Below are positions 10,861 to 21,787 of a stretch of 64,000 nucleotides of DNA, one piece after another (positions within the stretch are counted from its first letter, which is position 1; each line of letters begins with the position of its first letter). Location of the stretch: positions 20,001 to 84,000 of the forward strand of contig JACEEZ010020431.1 of NCBI GenBank assembly GCA_016584305.1. Reading direction: 5' to 3'. A program made the position numbers and the translations under genes. The stretch comes from Chionoecetes opilio. Its lineage: Eukaryota; Arthropoda; Malacostraca; Decapoda; Majidae. Below the pieces are notes generated by a model. It worked only from the letters and a program-made list of their open reading frames with translations. It ran no database searches and had not been told where the DNA came from.

Positions 10861-11339
10861 GACCCTCCCCGGGACCCTCTTCCCCCTTCTCCTCCTTTCC
10901 TCGCGGCCCGTTCCCCGAGACCCAGAGGCTATGTACGATCGCCCCGCCAGCCGACTGCACCCATGGCGCCTGCTGGGGTTCATATTCTCCTGCCTCCCCT
11001 GGGGACCCACCCCCCTTCACGACAGAGGCGGACGTCCACCACCCGCCGTCCTTCCTCTCTCGGGACGATGCCGTGCCTGCCTCCTCTGCCCCCCGTGCGC
11101 TTCTCTGGCCCCAACGCCTTCCGGGGCCACCCCCACCGCCCAACACGCCTCAATTGCGACCCCTTCCGCACCCTGTTCCGTCCACGACAAGACACAACGT
11201 CATTGCCGCAGATTTTCACCCTTCTCATGGAAGCTTACCGCCTTTACCACCAGGGCTCGTTAGTCCCTGCCATACTAGCCAGTCTTTGGCCAGCACTCTC
11301 CTCCTCCGCCCTCACGTTTTCCTCCAGTGCTAGGCCTCT

Positions 11340-12010
11340 CCCTTCTCCTGTGGAATGCCCGTTCCCTGCTCAGGAAGACCCCCGAGTTAAAGACCTACTT
11401 GGGGAACTTTACCTGGGGTGGTTTGGGTTGTGTGATACGTGGCTCTCCCCCCACCTCTCCCTCAACCTAACCGGCTACAACATCATCCGGAAGGACAGAC
11501 CCCAGGGGCGTGGAGGTGGCGTCCTCCTTGCAATTCACGACTCCCTTGACCATTCCCCCCTTGCCCTCCCACAGTGGCAGCACGGCCACCTCGAAGTGGT
11601 CGCAGCCAGCGGTTGCTACGCAACAGGGTGGGTTTCCGTAGCGATCTGCTATAACGCTGATGGTGCCACATACCGGGAACTGACCCACTACTTGTCCCTC
11701 CTTCCTCGCCTGTTGTCATCATGGTGACTTCAATGCCCCTCACAGGTGCTGGGAACCTGACCTCCCTCTCCACCTCACCAACACCTCCGGAAGGGCGCTC
11801 TTTCAGCTCATCCTTGACTCGCCTCGCCTGTCCCTTCTTTCACCCCCGGGTCTGCCTACCCGTTACCATCCCCACACGGGTGCCACTTCTGTATTGGACC
11901 TATTCCTTGGGGACCCAGCCTTCAGTGCCATGACCGTCACCACTGGCCCTTACATGGGGAGTGACCACCTTCCCCTCCTCGCCTCCTTCCCTGCCGTCAC
12001 TGCCAGGCCT
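11340..12010 (+). pseudogene. LINE ORF2 endonuclease domain, frameshifted
   Basis: Endonuclease landmarks appear in order but in different frames: LLWNARSLL near 11347, TWLSPHLSLNLTGYNIIRK with GRGGGVLLAI near 11440-11535, an HGDFNAPH block near 11722-11745, and GSDHLPLL near 11956-11980 containing the catalytic Asp-His pair. This matches the exonuclease-endonuclease-phosphatase fold used by non-LTR elements to nick target DNA. At least two frame changes occur within 600 bases. Confidence 0.72.
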
Positions 12011-12689
12011 CACCCCGGTTGCCTGCCTCGCTGGAAACTCACGCCTTCCGGCTGGCCCCTCTTCGAGGCGGCACTCCACGACCCACCGGATCTCTCCTCC
12101 CTTCCCCTGGAGGACGCCGCTGCCTCCCTTTCCACATTCCTGGAGGACGCGGGAAAGGCTGCCTTCCATCTCTCGACGCGTCGCGCCCCTCGCCGTCCGG
12201 GCAAATCTTGGTGGAACGACGACTGCGCCCAGGCAGTCAAGGCCCGTAGGAGGGCATGGAACCTATGGCGTCGAAGGCCCACACTACAGCTTGGGCTCAA
12301 TATCATAGACTCGATGCCATGTGTGCCAGGACCATCCTCCTTGCCCAGAGGAAGGCGTGGGGCTCCCACTGCGCTTCCCTCTCTCCATCCTCCTCCACAA
12401 AGCGTACGTGGGATTTTTTCCACTCCATGGAGGGGAAAAAACAACGCCTCTCACTGCCCCTGAAGGATGGTGCCAACCCCCTCCTAGATGACCCGCAGAA
12501 GGCTGCATTGCTTGCCGCACACTACCAGGACAAAATTGGTCCCGGTGTTCCTCTCGCGTCATCCCTTACCATCAATGCGGCGATAAATACTGCTGTTGCC
12601 TCCCCTGGCATCTCGGCACTCGCCAGTCCTTTCACGACTGATGAGATGGACCGGCCTTGTCCCCTTAAGACCGGGGAAAACTGCGGGCC

Positions 12690-13420
12690 GGGATAACGTG
12701 CCGTATGAGTTCCTGCTTCACATGACACCTCCCTTGAAGTCCACGGCACTCTCCCTCTTCAACATTAGTTGGCTCCGGGCGTCTTTCCTACGTACTGGAA
12801 ATCCTCCACCCTGCTACCTATACCCAAACCCGGGAAGGACCCCACACTCCCGTCCACATACCGCCCTATCGCTCTCCTCTCCTGCGTGGGTAAGCTCCTG
12901 GAGCGACTGGTGGCCACTCGCCTATCCTGGTGGCTGGAGGATGGCCATCTCCTGGGGAGAGGTGCAGTGTGGCTTCTGGCCCCGCAGGGAGCACCCTAGA
13001 TGTCCTGGCGCAGCTGCAGTATCACATCTGTGACACTTACCGGGGTAGGGGGTCATGACCTCCCTCTTTGTAGATCTAGAGGGGGCATTTGACTCTGCGT
13101 CCCACGAAGGCATCCTCCGTAAGTTGGCTTCTATGGGAATCACGGGACCCACCCTCGCCTGGCTCCGGTCATTCTTGTCAGGCCGGTCTTTTCAGGTTGC
13201 GGTTGGTGCCTCCACCTCTCCTTCCCGTCCAATGCAGAGAGGAGTGCCGCAGGGTTCCATCCTCAGCCCTTTGCTGTTCAATGTCCTCCTCTCAGACCTC
13301 CACATTCCTCCCCACTCTCACCTTCTTATTTATGCAGACGACATTACCCTCATCAGCAGAGCCACACTCAGGCCAGGCACAGCTATGCTTGCAGGAGGCA
13401 GCTGATACACTACTGACTGG
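12690..13420 (+). pseudogene. LINE ORF2 reverse transcriptase domain
   Basis: LLPIPKPGKDPTLPSTYRPI (about 12814-12875) and ALLSCVGKLLERLVATRL precede a frameshift near 13000. The core palm is then open at 13055-13405: FVDLEGAFDSAS, the QGSILSPLLFN block and IYADDITL, with the catalytic YADD at about 13330-13341. This polymerase makes cDNA at the nicked target. A stop and frame change follow soon after the YADD block. Confidence 0.82.
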
Positions 13421-13439
13421 TGAGGACATGGGGTCTCTC

Positions 13440-14965
13440 AATTAATGCTCCCAAAAGCTCCCTTATGTGCTTCACCCTCAAGCCTGTCCGCTCACCACCC
13501 CTGTCACCCTTAGTGGCTCCCCGGGGCCTTACACCAGGTCCCACACCTTCCTCGGTATGCGGCTGGATGGTCCCCGCCTGACCTGGTCCCATCATATTGA
13601 GTACCTCCGTACCACCTGCAACAGGCACCTCAACATCATGAAGCGGGGGGCTGGTGTCCGCTGGGGGGCCAGTCGTGACCTCCTTTTGCACTACTACCAG
13701 GCGGCCATCAGATCTAAGTGTCCTATGGCAGCTGCATTTATGGCTCAGCAGCCCTTTCCACCCTCAGGAAACTGGACGTCCTGCAAAATGCGGCCCTGAG
13801 GATCTCCATGGGGGCAATGAGGTCCTCACCTGTCATCGCCCTACACGCAGAGAGCGGTATCCCCCCCGTTGCAGGTACACAGGAGGGAGATCCTGTGTAG
13901 CCAGTACCACCACATCATGTCACTGCCAACATCCCACCCCCTCGCCACTCTCTATGCCAACTCCGGTGTGGATCCTCACACTCCAGTCTGCTTCCTGGAG
14001 CCCGTCAGCCCCTACTGGTCCGTGCACTGCTGGCCCACTCTGTGCTGCAACCTGCCACCACCTCCTACTCAGCCCATCAGCCCACACTCCCCGGTCCCAT
14101 CCTGGCTGGACATTTCCCCGTTGGTTGCCCTGATTATCCCAGATCTTCCTCCCAAAAACTTAGCTAGCGTCCTGGCAGCTCCTTTATTCCGTCAACTCGA
14201 CATGTCACTCTACCACAACCACCTTAAGATCTTCACTGACGGCTCTCACTCCCCCACCATTCCGTCTGCAGGCGCTGCCGTCTATGACCCTCGCTCCAAT
14301 ATCTGCAGGACGTGGCGGCTGCCCCCTGAAACGGACGTTCTGACGGCAGAACTCTTCGCCATTCGCCAGGCTGTGTCTTACCTGAACACCACCTACGCCC
14401 CGGCCAGAGTTGTGATCTACACAGACTCTCTCTCCTCCCTCCATCTCCTCCTCTCCTGTCGCCCGGCTTCCTCCACAGCCATGGTTCACTCCCTGCAACG
14501 GCTACTCCTTCCCTCACCTCAGTGGGCTGGAAGATCACCTTGCAGTGGGTGCCTTCCCACTGCATATCCGGGGCAATGAGGTTGCTGATGCTGCTGCAAA
14601 GATGGCCCTCTCCGAGGTAAACATCACCCCATTCCCGCTGCCGCTCTCCACCGCCAAGCGTCTCATTTCTAATGTCTGCCGCTCCGCCTGGGATAGGTCG
14701 CTCGGCGACGCCCTCCGTGCCACCTCCATGGGTCAATACCGTACAGACTCCTCCCCGCACCCATGGATAAGACAAACGTCCCGCGTCTTGGATTGAGGAG
14801 ATCGGTCACACAACACTCAGAGCACACCTGCATCGTCTGCAGCTCACGCCCGACCCGTACTGCCCTGGTGCAGGAACGTCCCGGAGTCCATTGACCACTT
14901 CCTGCTGCAGTGTCCTCGCTTCCACTCCCACCGACAACTTCTACGTGGTCAACTCATCGCCCTGA
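13440..14965 (+). pseudogene. LINE ORF2 thumb, RNase H and C-terminal zinc region
   Basis: After the RT, a thumb block (HTFLGMRLDGPRLTWSHHI near 13541-13600, then LRKLDVLQNAALRISMGAM near 13766-13825) is followed by RNase H in an open block at 13869-14579: IFTDGSHSPT near 14230, TAELFAIRQAV near 14344 and YTDSLSSLHLLLS near 14417. After a frameshift, RGNEVADAAAKMAL (14569-14610) supplies the last RNase H motif. A degraded H/C region near 14850-14930 (PYCP..., then IDHFLLQCPRFHSH in another frame) ends the protein. Confidence 0.78.
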
Positions 14966-15039
14966 ACGTCACCACCTTTGACCTGCCCACCCTGCTGGCC
15001 GCCGCTGCCGTCCTGCCACCTGCTGGCCGTCCTGCTGGC

Positions 15040-15371
15040 CGCCACCTGCCGTTTGGTGGGCCTTCGGCCCACCAAACACAGGTGGTGGGCCGAAGGCCCA
15101 ACAATAGCCCTCCGCAGGAGCTAGCCAAAAGTCCGCCCGGAGGGCGGCTTTGCTTTCAGGAAAGTTAGAAGGGGCTATGATGTGAATGGGTTAGCGTTAA
15201 TACATACATTTCTACATCCATGATTTCAGGAAAGTTAGAAGGGGCTATCTGGAGAGTCTGTGTTTGGTGGGCCTTCGTCCCACCAAACACAGGTGGTGGG
15301 CCGAAGGCCCAACAATAGCCCTCCGCAGGAGCTAGCCAAAAAGGCCGCCCGGAGGGCGGCTTTGCGGCTAG
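15040..15371 (+). mobile_element. Two stacked Helitron 3' end fragments
   Basis: A first 3' end (GGTGGGCCTTCGGCCCACC arms, CTCCGCAGGAGCTAGCC, the CCGCCCGGAGGGCGG hairpin) runs to about 15154, where it breaks at GGCTTTGC. A second one (CATCCATGATTTCAGG, then the same arms and hairpin) follows and ends with CTAG at 15368-15371. Neither has its own 5' end. They directly abut the LINE on the left and a complete Helitron copy on the right. Confidence 0.75.
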
Positions 15372-15973
15372 TCTATTATAATAATATAAGCGAAAGTGTT
15401 TCTGTGTGTCCGTGATAGGTGCCGCCCCAATACCCCAATCCCATTATATGGCACAATTCTGGAGCCAGGTCGACAGGGGAAGGTTTTAAGTCCCCCTTAT
15501 AGGATGATCCGATCACTTTTTTTTTTTTTTTTTAACAGCCTATTAGCGAGAATTGTGAAAAAAAATGGTTTGCGAGAATTGAGGAAACCTTGATGTAGGG
15601 TGATGGGTAATGGGTGAGTGAATGGGTGGGGTGATGGGTAATGGGTGTGGGGGATGGGTGAGTGAATGGGTGGGGGGTGATGGGATGGGGGATGGGTGAT
15701 GGGTAATGGATGAGTGAATGGGTGTGTGGTGATGGGTAATGGGTGAGTGAATGGGTGGGGGGTGATGGGTAATGGGTGAGTGAGTGGGTGGGGGGTGATG
15801 GGTAATGGGTGAGTGAATGGGTTGGCGTTAATACATGCATTTCTACATCCATGATTTCAGGAAAGCTAGAAGGGGCTATCTGGAGAGTCTGTGTTTGGTG
15901 GGCCGAAGGCCCACCAATAGCCCTCCGCAGGAGCTAGCCAAAAAGTCCGCCCGGAGGGCGGCTTTGCGGTTAG
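15372..15973 (+). mobile_element. Non-autonomous Helitron (copy 2), head-to-tail with preceding end
   Basis: It starts TCTATTATAATAATATAAGC directly after the CTAG of the preceding fragment and ends with the GC hairpin and TTAG (a changed CTAG) at 15970-15973. About 600 bp long, with poly-T, the GGGTGATGGGTAATGGGTGA minisatellite (about 15596-15825) and GC-rich arms near the 3' end. No coding capacity. Confidence 0.8.
15596..15825. repeat. Helitron-internal minisatellite (copy 2)
   Basis: Same GGGTGATGGGTAATGGGTGAGTGAATGGGTGG-type units as in the other Helitron copies, with different unit order and number, as expected from replication slippage after the copies separated. Confidence 0.88.
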
Positions 15974-16690
15974 TATATATATATTGTTACGACCCAGGGT
16001 CCAAACCACAGCCCCTGTAGTCTACCTCAACTCTTAGCCCAACTAATAGTCAGTGCCCCAAATAGCAGGCTTGGTTAACAAATGATACGGGGTAGATAAC
16101 TCTCTTAATCTGAGACTTAAGAGTAACCTGGTACCTCTCTGTAATATCATATAATTCCTCCTTACTACACTGGTATAAGTAGTGAGTATCCATGCTATCC
16201 ATAAATTTCTGTAATTTCTCCATCTTATTGGCACTAGAAACAAGTGAGCTGGGTTTACAATGATTCATCCCGGTCAGCAAGTAAAACTTGTGAACACAAA
16301 ACTCCTTTACATTCTCAGAACACCACGACATACCCTTACATATATCGTAACGTGACACACACACTCCAACCCAGAACTCTCAGATGGCTCGCGGTTCACA
16401 TCCCAGGACACTTCGTACAACGACACGCATCGATACTCCAAAAATACACGTATACATCACTGTAAATCCCGTAGTACGTCCACCGAGTGACCAGCCCCTC
16501 GAGCCACCTGTAGTAGAGTTCCCCCAGTCAGTCCGTTGTCCCCACAGGCTAACTCGTAACTCGCCACGTCGCGTCATCCCGAAACCATGACCCGAACCAG
16601 TGAATCACAAACACTAAACCACTTGTCTAAACATTCCCTAAGTGAACCACCATCAACTAGACAGATTCGTAGATTAAGGAAAATGTTGGG
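15974..16690. other. No recognised gene; possible LTR-like sequence
   Basis: The stretch begins near TGTTACGACCCAGGG at 15985, a start reminiscent of some gypsy LTRs, but no second copy is present in the window. A 104-codon minus-strand frame at 16364-16050 has Cys and aromatic residues (WCSENVKEFCVHKFYLLTG) and no recognisable domain. I cannot assign either with confidence. Confidence 0.35.
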
Positions 16691-16730
16691 CCGAAAACAA
16701 TATATATCTATATATATATCTATATATATA

Positions 16731-16771
<41 letters not shown>

Positions 16772-16842
16772 TATATATATAGTCTATATATGTATATAGT
16801 CTATATATATATATAGACTATATAGACTATATATATATATAA

Positions 16843-16924
<82 letters not shown>

Positions 16925-16928
16925 TACA
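16690..16928. repeat. Long compound (TA)n tract
   Basis: TA and TATC units run for over 200 bases and end at the left border of the palindromic element. A similar tract lies at its right border. Confidence 0.95.
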
Positions 16929-16931
16929 TAT

Positions 16932-17290
16932 TAGTCCACAGGCCAGGTAGGGTCTAACTGCACCCCCCCACCCCTCCACAACTCTCCGAAACCATAATAT
17001 TTTGAAGCACTGGGGTCTCCTAAAGTGGAAAACAACTGGTAACAGAAAATAAACTGGGACTCACTGTCCCTATTAGGCCCATTTTTTATGGTACCCAAAA
17101 AATCGTGAATTTTTGCCTGTGGCGCGACCTATTTGGGTTCGCTGTCTTTACAGGCAATATCATCAATAATATTAGGTAATATCTAATACTTTTATATCCA
17201 AAGACAGCATATGATCTCCTGAGTACCATACAATCAACAAATATCATGCTTGATGGTGCCAATCTTATAAACTTGGATGTCAAGTAGCAC
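16932..17290 (+). repeat. Module X, outer left copy
   Basis: Landmarks in order: AACTGCACCCCC, CTCCGAAACCATAATATTTT, CTCCTAAAGTGGAAAACAAC, GACTCACTGTCC, a GTACC...AAAATCGTGAAT block, and GAGTACCATACAATCAACAA. The same order occurs at 18750-19045 in the same direction, and inverted at 19135-19345 and 20290-20667. Confidence 0.8.
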
Positions 17291-17360
17291 TATCCAATAT
17301 ATTTTGGTCTTGTCACAAAATAAGCCACAGTTTTTCTTATTTTGCCATTGCCATGGTTAA

Positions 17361-17848
17361 CCCGTAAAGCGCAGCTATGCCCATTTGGTCACTCACTAAG
17401 AAAACGCGAGTATGCCCAATTGGGCGGCCGCCAAATTCAAAAAGGTGGGCACATTTTTCGGACGGTGAAATCTGGCAACTCTACTTTACCTGAGAATGAT
17501 CCAGGGGTCACACATAGGCTCAAGTGACCCAGTGACCAGCATGGAAGGTGAAGGTGCTGACAGGTCTGTCCCTATCGCGGGCAGAGATTAGAGAGGAAGA
17601 CCCTTGCGGCCTGTTTTATGTAAACGAGCTGTACCATGGATTCCATAAACCTCAACGCTCTTCATCTTGCAAGTACAATCATAGAATAACCACGAGACAT
17701 TAGCAAAAAAAAATTTTTTTAGCGGTTGCACAAATATATGGCGAATACATTGATACACATTCAAGCTTGTTTAGCGACTATAAGAATTCTGGCAAAAGTC
17801 CCGCGTACATAGAGATATTGTCGCACAGGTATCCGTAGTTTACGGGTT
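17361..17848. mobile_element. piggyBac-like MITE inserted in the left palindrome arm
   Basis: TTAA flanks both sides (17357-17360 and 17849-17852). The left end is CCCGTAAAGC; the right end read in reverse is AACCCGTAAA. The right palindrome arm reads CCATGGTTAAAAACATC at the matching place, an empty site. A TTAA duplication with CCC-starting ends fits the piggyBac superfamily. The interior is non-coding. Confidence 0.75.
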
Positions 17849-18115
17849 TTAAAAGCATCTAAATAGGCACCAATGAATACTCTTCTCTGAATATGTTAAA
17901 CCATGGCATTCCTATGGTGCTTATTGTTAAACATACGCACCAAGTTGATGGGAAATGGTTTTTTTTATGAAAGCTTCTTTTACAATAAAATGATTCGCTA
18001 CAGTAGGTAAGTTTAATAAGTATCTATTGTGATTGATTAATATTTACAAAGCTCAGAAAATTGAATGCTTACCGTTGCTCACCAGCATTTTGTTTGTTTC
18101 AGGTGAAATAATATC

Positions 18116-18760
18116 ATGGAGCATCTGAAGAGACAACTATCAAAGCGGAAACGGGACCCAGATGAATCTCCTGGCAATATCTGCATAGTACACATACAAG
18201 GACTCAATTATGGTGATTTGCGCTTGCTGTCTGAACAAAAGGACGGTGAGAAGAAGTTGGGCAAGTTGCAAGAAGTCAAAAAAAGGCGTCTGGCTCAGCC
18301 ACCAAAATCCCCATATATGATGAAAGATACATGTGCAGTCATTCCTGATACTCTGGCTCCACACCATGGATTACACTGGGAGTGCTACAAGCAATTCACC
18401 ATGAACTTGGACAGGCTGAAACAACCAGCAGAAGACGGACTAAGAGAGGCTACAACATCCCACACAAGGTGCATAAATTCTAGAGACAAGATTTTGTTCA
18501 AACCAGACTGCATATTTTGTGGTTCAGAAGGCAGGAAAAAGGTGAAGGTGCACGGAAGCTGGTCAAGTCAGGGATTGAGCCAGTTCGAGTATGATGGTTG
18601 GCGGTCAGTAGTGGAGATGGCCAAGGAGAAACAGAATGAAAAGTTCCTGACAGGAACAAGAGGTCTTGATCTTTTTGCCCGTGAAGCGGAGTTCCACAGA
18701 AACTGCCGTATGAATTACATGCAGAGGGCAAAGAAATGCAGGTCCAACTGCAACCCCCCC
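18116..18760 (+). pseudogene. N-terminal exon of an unnamed element protein (left arm)
   Basis: The frame opens with ATG at 18116 (MEHLKRQLSKRKRDPDES) and runs about 210 codons before module X ends it. Directly upstream, at about 18088-18102, is TTTTGTTTGTTTCAG, a good splice acceptor, so a 5' non-coding exon may lie further upstream. The N-terminus is Lys/Arg-rich. At about residues 125-130 comes CIFCG, and near the end FAREAEFHRNCRMNYMQ, a Cys/His pair pattern that could bind zinc. This looks like the N-terminal part of the same large invertebrate element protein as copies A and B (known-family recollection, not a search result). Truncated, hence not functional alone. Confidence 0.55.
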
Positions 18761-19045
18761 CCCCGACACACAACACTCCGAGACCAAAATATTTTGAAGC
18801 ACGGGGGTCTCCTAAAGTGGAAAACAACTGGTAGCAGAAAATAAACTGGGACTCACTGTCCCAATTTGGCAAAATTTGTATTGTACCCTAAAAATCGTGA
18901 ATATTCGCCTGTGGCGCAGCATATTTGGGTTCGGTCTTTACAGGCAATATCATCAAAAATATTAGGTAATATACAATAAGTTTATATCCCAAAACAGCAT
19001 ATGATCTCCTGAGTACCATACAATCAACAATTACCATGATTACAA
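18750..19045 (+). repeat. Module X, inner left copy
   Basis: It begins at CCAACTGCAACCCCC right where the coding frame loses sense and ends at CAATCAACAATTACCATGAT, next to the palindrome loop. It therefore truncates the exon that starts at 18116. Confidence 0.8.
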
Positions 19046-19134
19046 TGATCAATGGGCAACTACTCATTATCAGGAGAGTCAACCACCAAGTGGGGATCTG
19101 GAAGAGAGCACATAATCCAAACCCACAAATTCAT

Positions 19135-19345
19135 CTTTGCAATCATGGTAATTGTTGATTGTATGGTACTCAGGAGATCATATGCTTTATGAAATTCACG
19201 ATTTTTAGGGTACAATAAAAATGGGGCCCAATTGGGACTGTGAGTCCCAATTTATTTTCTGCTACCAGTTATTTTCCACTTTAGGAGACCCCGGTGCTTC
19301 AAAATATGTTGGTCTCGGAGAGTTGTGGGGGTGGGGGTGCAGTTA
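19135..19345 (-). repeat. Module X, inner right copy (shortened)
   Basis: Reverse complement of the inner left module, but about 90 bases around the TTTACAGGCAATATCATCAA part are missing between 19190 and 19200. Confidence 0.75.
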
Positions 19346-19349
19346 GACC

Positions 19350-19983
19350 TGTATTTCTGTACACTCTGCATGTAATTCATAAGGCAGTTTCTGTGGAACT
19401 TCGCTTCACGGGCAAAAAGATCAAGACCAAAAAGATCTTATTCTTGTCAAGAGCTTTTCATCCTGTTTCTCCTCGGCCATCTTCACTACTGACCTCCAAC
19501 CATCATACTCGAACTGGCTCAATCCCTGACTTGACCAGCTTCCGTGCACCTTCACCTTTCTTTGTCCTGCCTTCTGAACCATAAAATATGCAGTCTGGTT
19601 TGAACAAAATCATGTCTCTAGAATTATGCGCCTCGTGTGGGATGTTTTAGCCTCTCTTGGTCCGTCTTCTGCTGGTTGTTTCAGCCTGTCCAAGTTCATG
19701 GTGAATTGCTTGTAGCACTCCCAGTGTAATCCATGGTGTGGAGCCAGAATATCAGGAATGAGTGCACATGTATCTTTCATCATATATGGGGATTTTGGTG
19801 GCTGAGTCAGACGCCTTTTTTTGACTTCTTGCAACTTGCCCAACTTCTTCTCACCTCCTTTTGTTCAGACAGCAAGCGCAAATCACCATAATTGAGTCCT
19901 TGTATTGTACCTATGCAGATATTGCCAGGAGATTCATCTGGGTCCCGTTTCCGCTTTGATAATGGTCTCTTCAGATGCTCCAT
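19350..19983 (-). pseudogene. N-terminal exon of the same element protein (right arm, inverted)
   Basis: Reverse-complement copy of 18116-18760; the ATG lies at 19983-19981. The open piece 19843-19610 retains KKRRLTQPPKSPYMMKDTC and LHWECYKQFTMNLDRLKQP. Frameshifts relative to the left copy (for example near 19856 and 19615) break the frame, so the right arm is the more decayed copy. Confidence 0.6.
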
Positions 19984-20289
19984 GATATTATTTCACCTGA
20001 AACAAACAAAATACTGGTGAGCAACGGTAAGCATTCAATTTTCTGAGCTTTGTAAATATTAATCAATCACAATAGATACTTATTAAACTTACCTACTCTA
20101 GCGAGTCATTTTACTGCAAAAGAAACTTTCATAAAAAAAACTATTTCCCATCAACTTGGTGCGTATGCTTAACAATAAGCACCATAGGAAAGCCATAGTT
20201 TAACATATTCAGAGAAGAGTATTCATTGGTGCCTATTTAGATGTTTTTAACCATGGCAATGGCAAAATCTTAAAAACTGGGGCTTATTT

Positions 20290-20667
20290 GTGACAAGACC
20301 AAAATATATTGGGCAGTGCTACTCGACATCCAAGTTTATAAGATTGGCACCATCAAGCATGATATTTGTTGATTGTATGGTACTCAGGAGATCATATGCT
20401 GTCTTTGGATATAAACGTATTAGATATTACTTAAAATTATAGATGATATTGCCTGTAAAGACAGCGAACCCAAATATGTCGAACCACAGGCGAAAATTCA
20501 CGACTTTTAGGGTACCATAAAAAATGGGCCCAATAGGGACAGTGAGTCCCAGTTTATTTTCTGTTACCAGTTGTTTTCCACTTTAGGAGATCCCAGTGCT
20601 ACAAAATATTATGGTTTCGGAGAGTTGTGGTGGGGGTGCAGTTGGACCTATACCTGGCCTGTGGACT
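20290..20667 (-). repeat. Module X, outer right copy
   Basis: Reverse complement of the outer left module, running from the TTGGCACCATCAAGCATGATA region out to TGGCCTGTGGACT beside the (TA)n tract. Confidence 0.8.
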
Positions 20668-20732
<65 letters not shown>

Positions 20733-20737
20733 ATATA

Positions 20738-20776
<39 letters not shown>
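20668..20776. repeat. (TA)n at right border of the palindrome
   Basis: TA units with a few AATA interruptions, mirrored by the tract at the left border. Confidence 0.95.
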
Positions 20777-20777
<1 letters not shown>

Positions 20778-21590
20778 TTATTTCAATTAGTTAAAAGTTG
20801 TAGTAGAGTTATGTACAAGTTATTTTACAAGTGTGTTGAGTGCATAATGGTAATACAGCCACTACAATATTGAGCCGCCAAAGAATGTGACGAAGCTCGT
20901 AAGAAGAGCTAATGTGTCCATCAGCTGCCTAAGTTGTTCTGTCTTTCATTCCCAGCTCTGCGACCCTCGCCCAGGATGTATCCAGGTGACATCTTTGTTG
21001 CACCGGTTTTTACGCATTCCTGGTGTGTCATGCATATCAACTGTGATAAGTAATAATCAACAGGGTTAAATGCCAATCACCTGCTAGCTGTCTGAAACCC
21101 AGTAATATTATCAAAGATGTGTTGTCTTTTCTCTTGGTTTCCAGCTTCTCGACATTTATGAAAGGCTGACGTACATGCAATCGATATGTCGTCTATTTGT
21201 TGGCGCTACCATTAGGCTCAGCTGTCATACATTCATATGGTTCATATGAAAAAAGATAGATATGAGTATCCATCTACTGAAGTACAAAAGATATACTAGC
21301 TAAAAAGTATTGCAAATGTGTGTGATGATTATTGTAAACAATTATAATAGTTGATTAATGTAAACAATTATAAGAGTTATAAGAACTATTATAAATGGCA
21401 GGAGTGTTTAGTGACTGACTATGCATTAATATTTTAACAACAACGAGTTATTCCGAGGATGCAAATAATATGCACTTACTGCCCCCGCAACAAAACTCAC
21501 TAACTCTACTGGCACCCATCCTTGTGACCAGGAAAAAAAACAATACCAGTTTGGAATAACAACATGTATAGTTTAGGAAGGCGTGGCAGA
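20777..21590. other. Degenerate LTR-like sequence, no gene
   Basis: Short blocks recall the LTR-like repeats at 28.3 and 40.8 kb: AGCTCGTAAGAAGAGCT, TTGTTCTGTC, then further on ATAAATGGCAGGAGTG with GTGACTGAC, comparable with ATATGGCAGAAGTG and ATGACTGAC at those loci. It is probably a diverged relative of the same gypsy LTR. No coding potential seen. Confidence 0.4.
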
Positions 21591-21594
21591 GAAA

Positions 21595-21715
21595 CAAAAT
21601 TTACCACGATAAATCATGTACCACTGACAGGTAGATTAAGATATTTGTGGAGCTTTGTAATTTTGACCCACTATCAAATTGTTTAACAAGAAAAGGTACC
21701 AGATAATATATATAT

Positions 21716-21787
<72 letters not shown>

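Larger units (their letters stand above)
9430..15035 (+). mobile_element. I/R1-like LINE retrotransposon, full-length-like but frameshifted
   Basis: A GC-rich block of about 5.6 kb contrasts sharply with its AT-rich flanks. In order it encodes a Gln/Ser-rich and CCHC zinc-knuckle gag, an apurinic-type endonuclease, a reverse transcriptase with YADD, an RNase H and a C-terminal zinc/tail region. Presence of RNase H after RT points to the I superfamily (I, R1, LOA or related clades); a tree would be needed to choose. Many frameshifts make it inactive. The 5' end is not sharply defined. The 3' end merges with Helitron 3' sequence at about 15040. Confidence 0.8.
16932..20667. mobile_element. 3.7 kb palindromic element with two inverted copies of an element gene's first exon
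   Basis: The left arm 16932-19045 and right arm 19135-20667 are reverse complements around a loop at about 19046-19134. Outer ends read AGTCCACAGGCCAGGTA... on the left and ...TACCTGGCCTGTGGACT on the right, both against (TA)n. Each arm has a non-coding module at both ends in direct orientation, with an N-terminal coding exon between. The left arm alone carries a piggyBac-like insertion (17361-17848). The right arm's inner module has a short deletion. It may be an inverted dimer of a single element; mechanism is inference. Confidence 0.75.
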
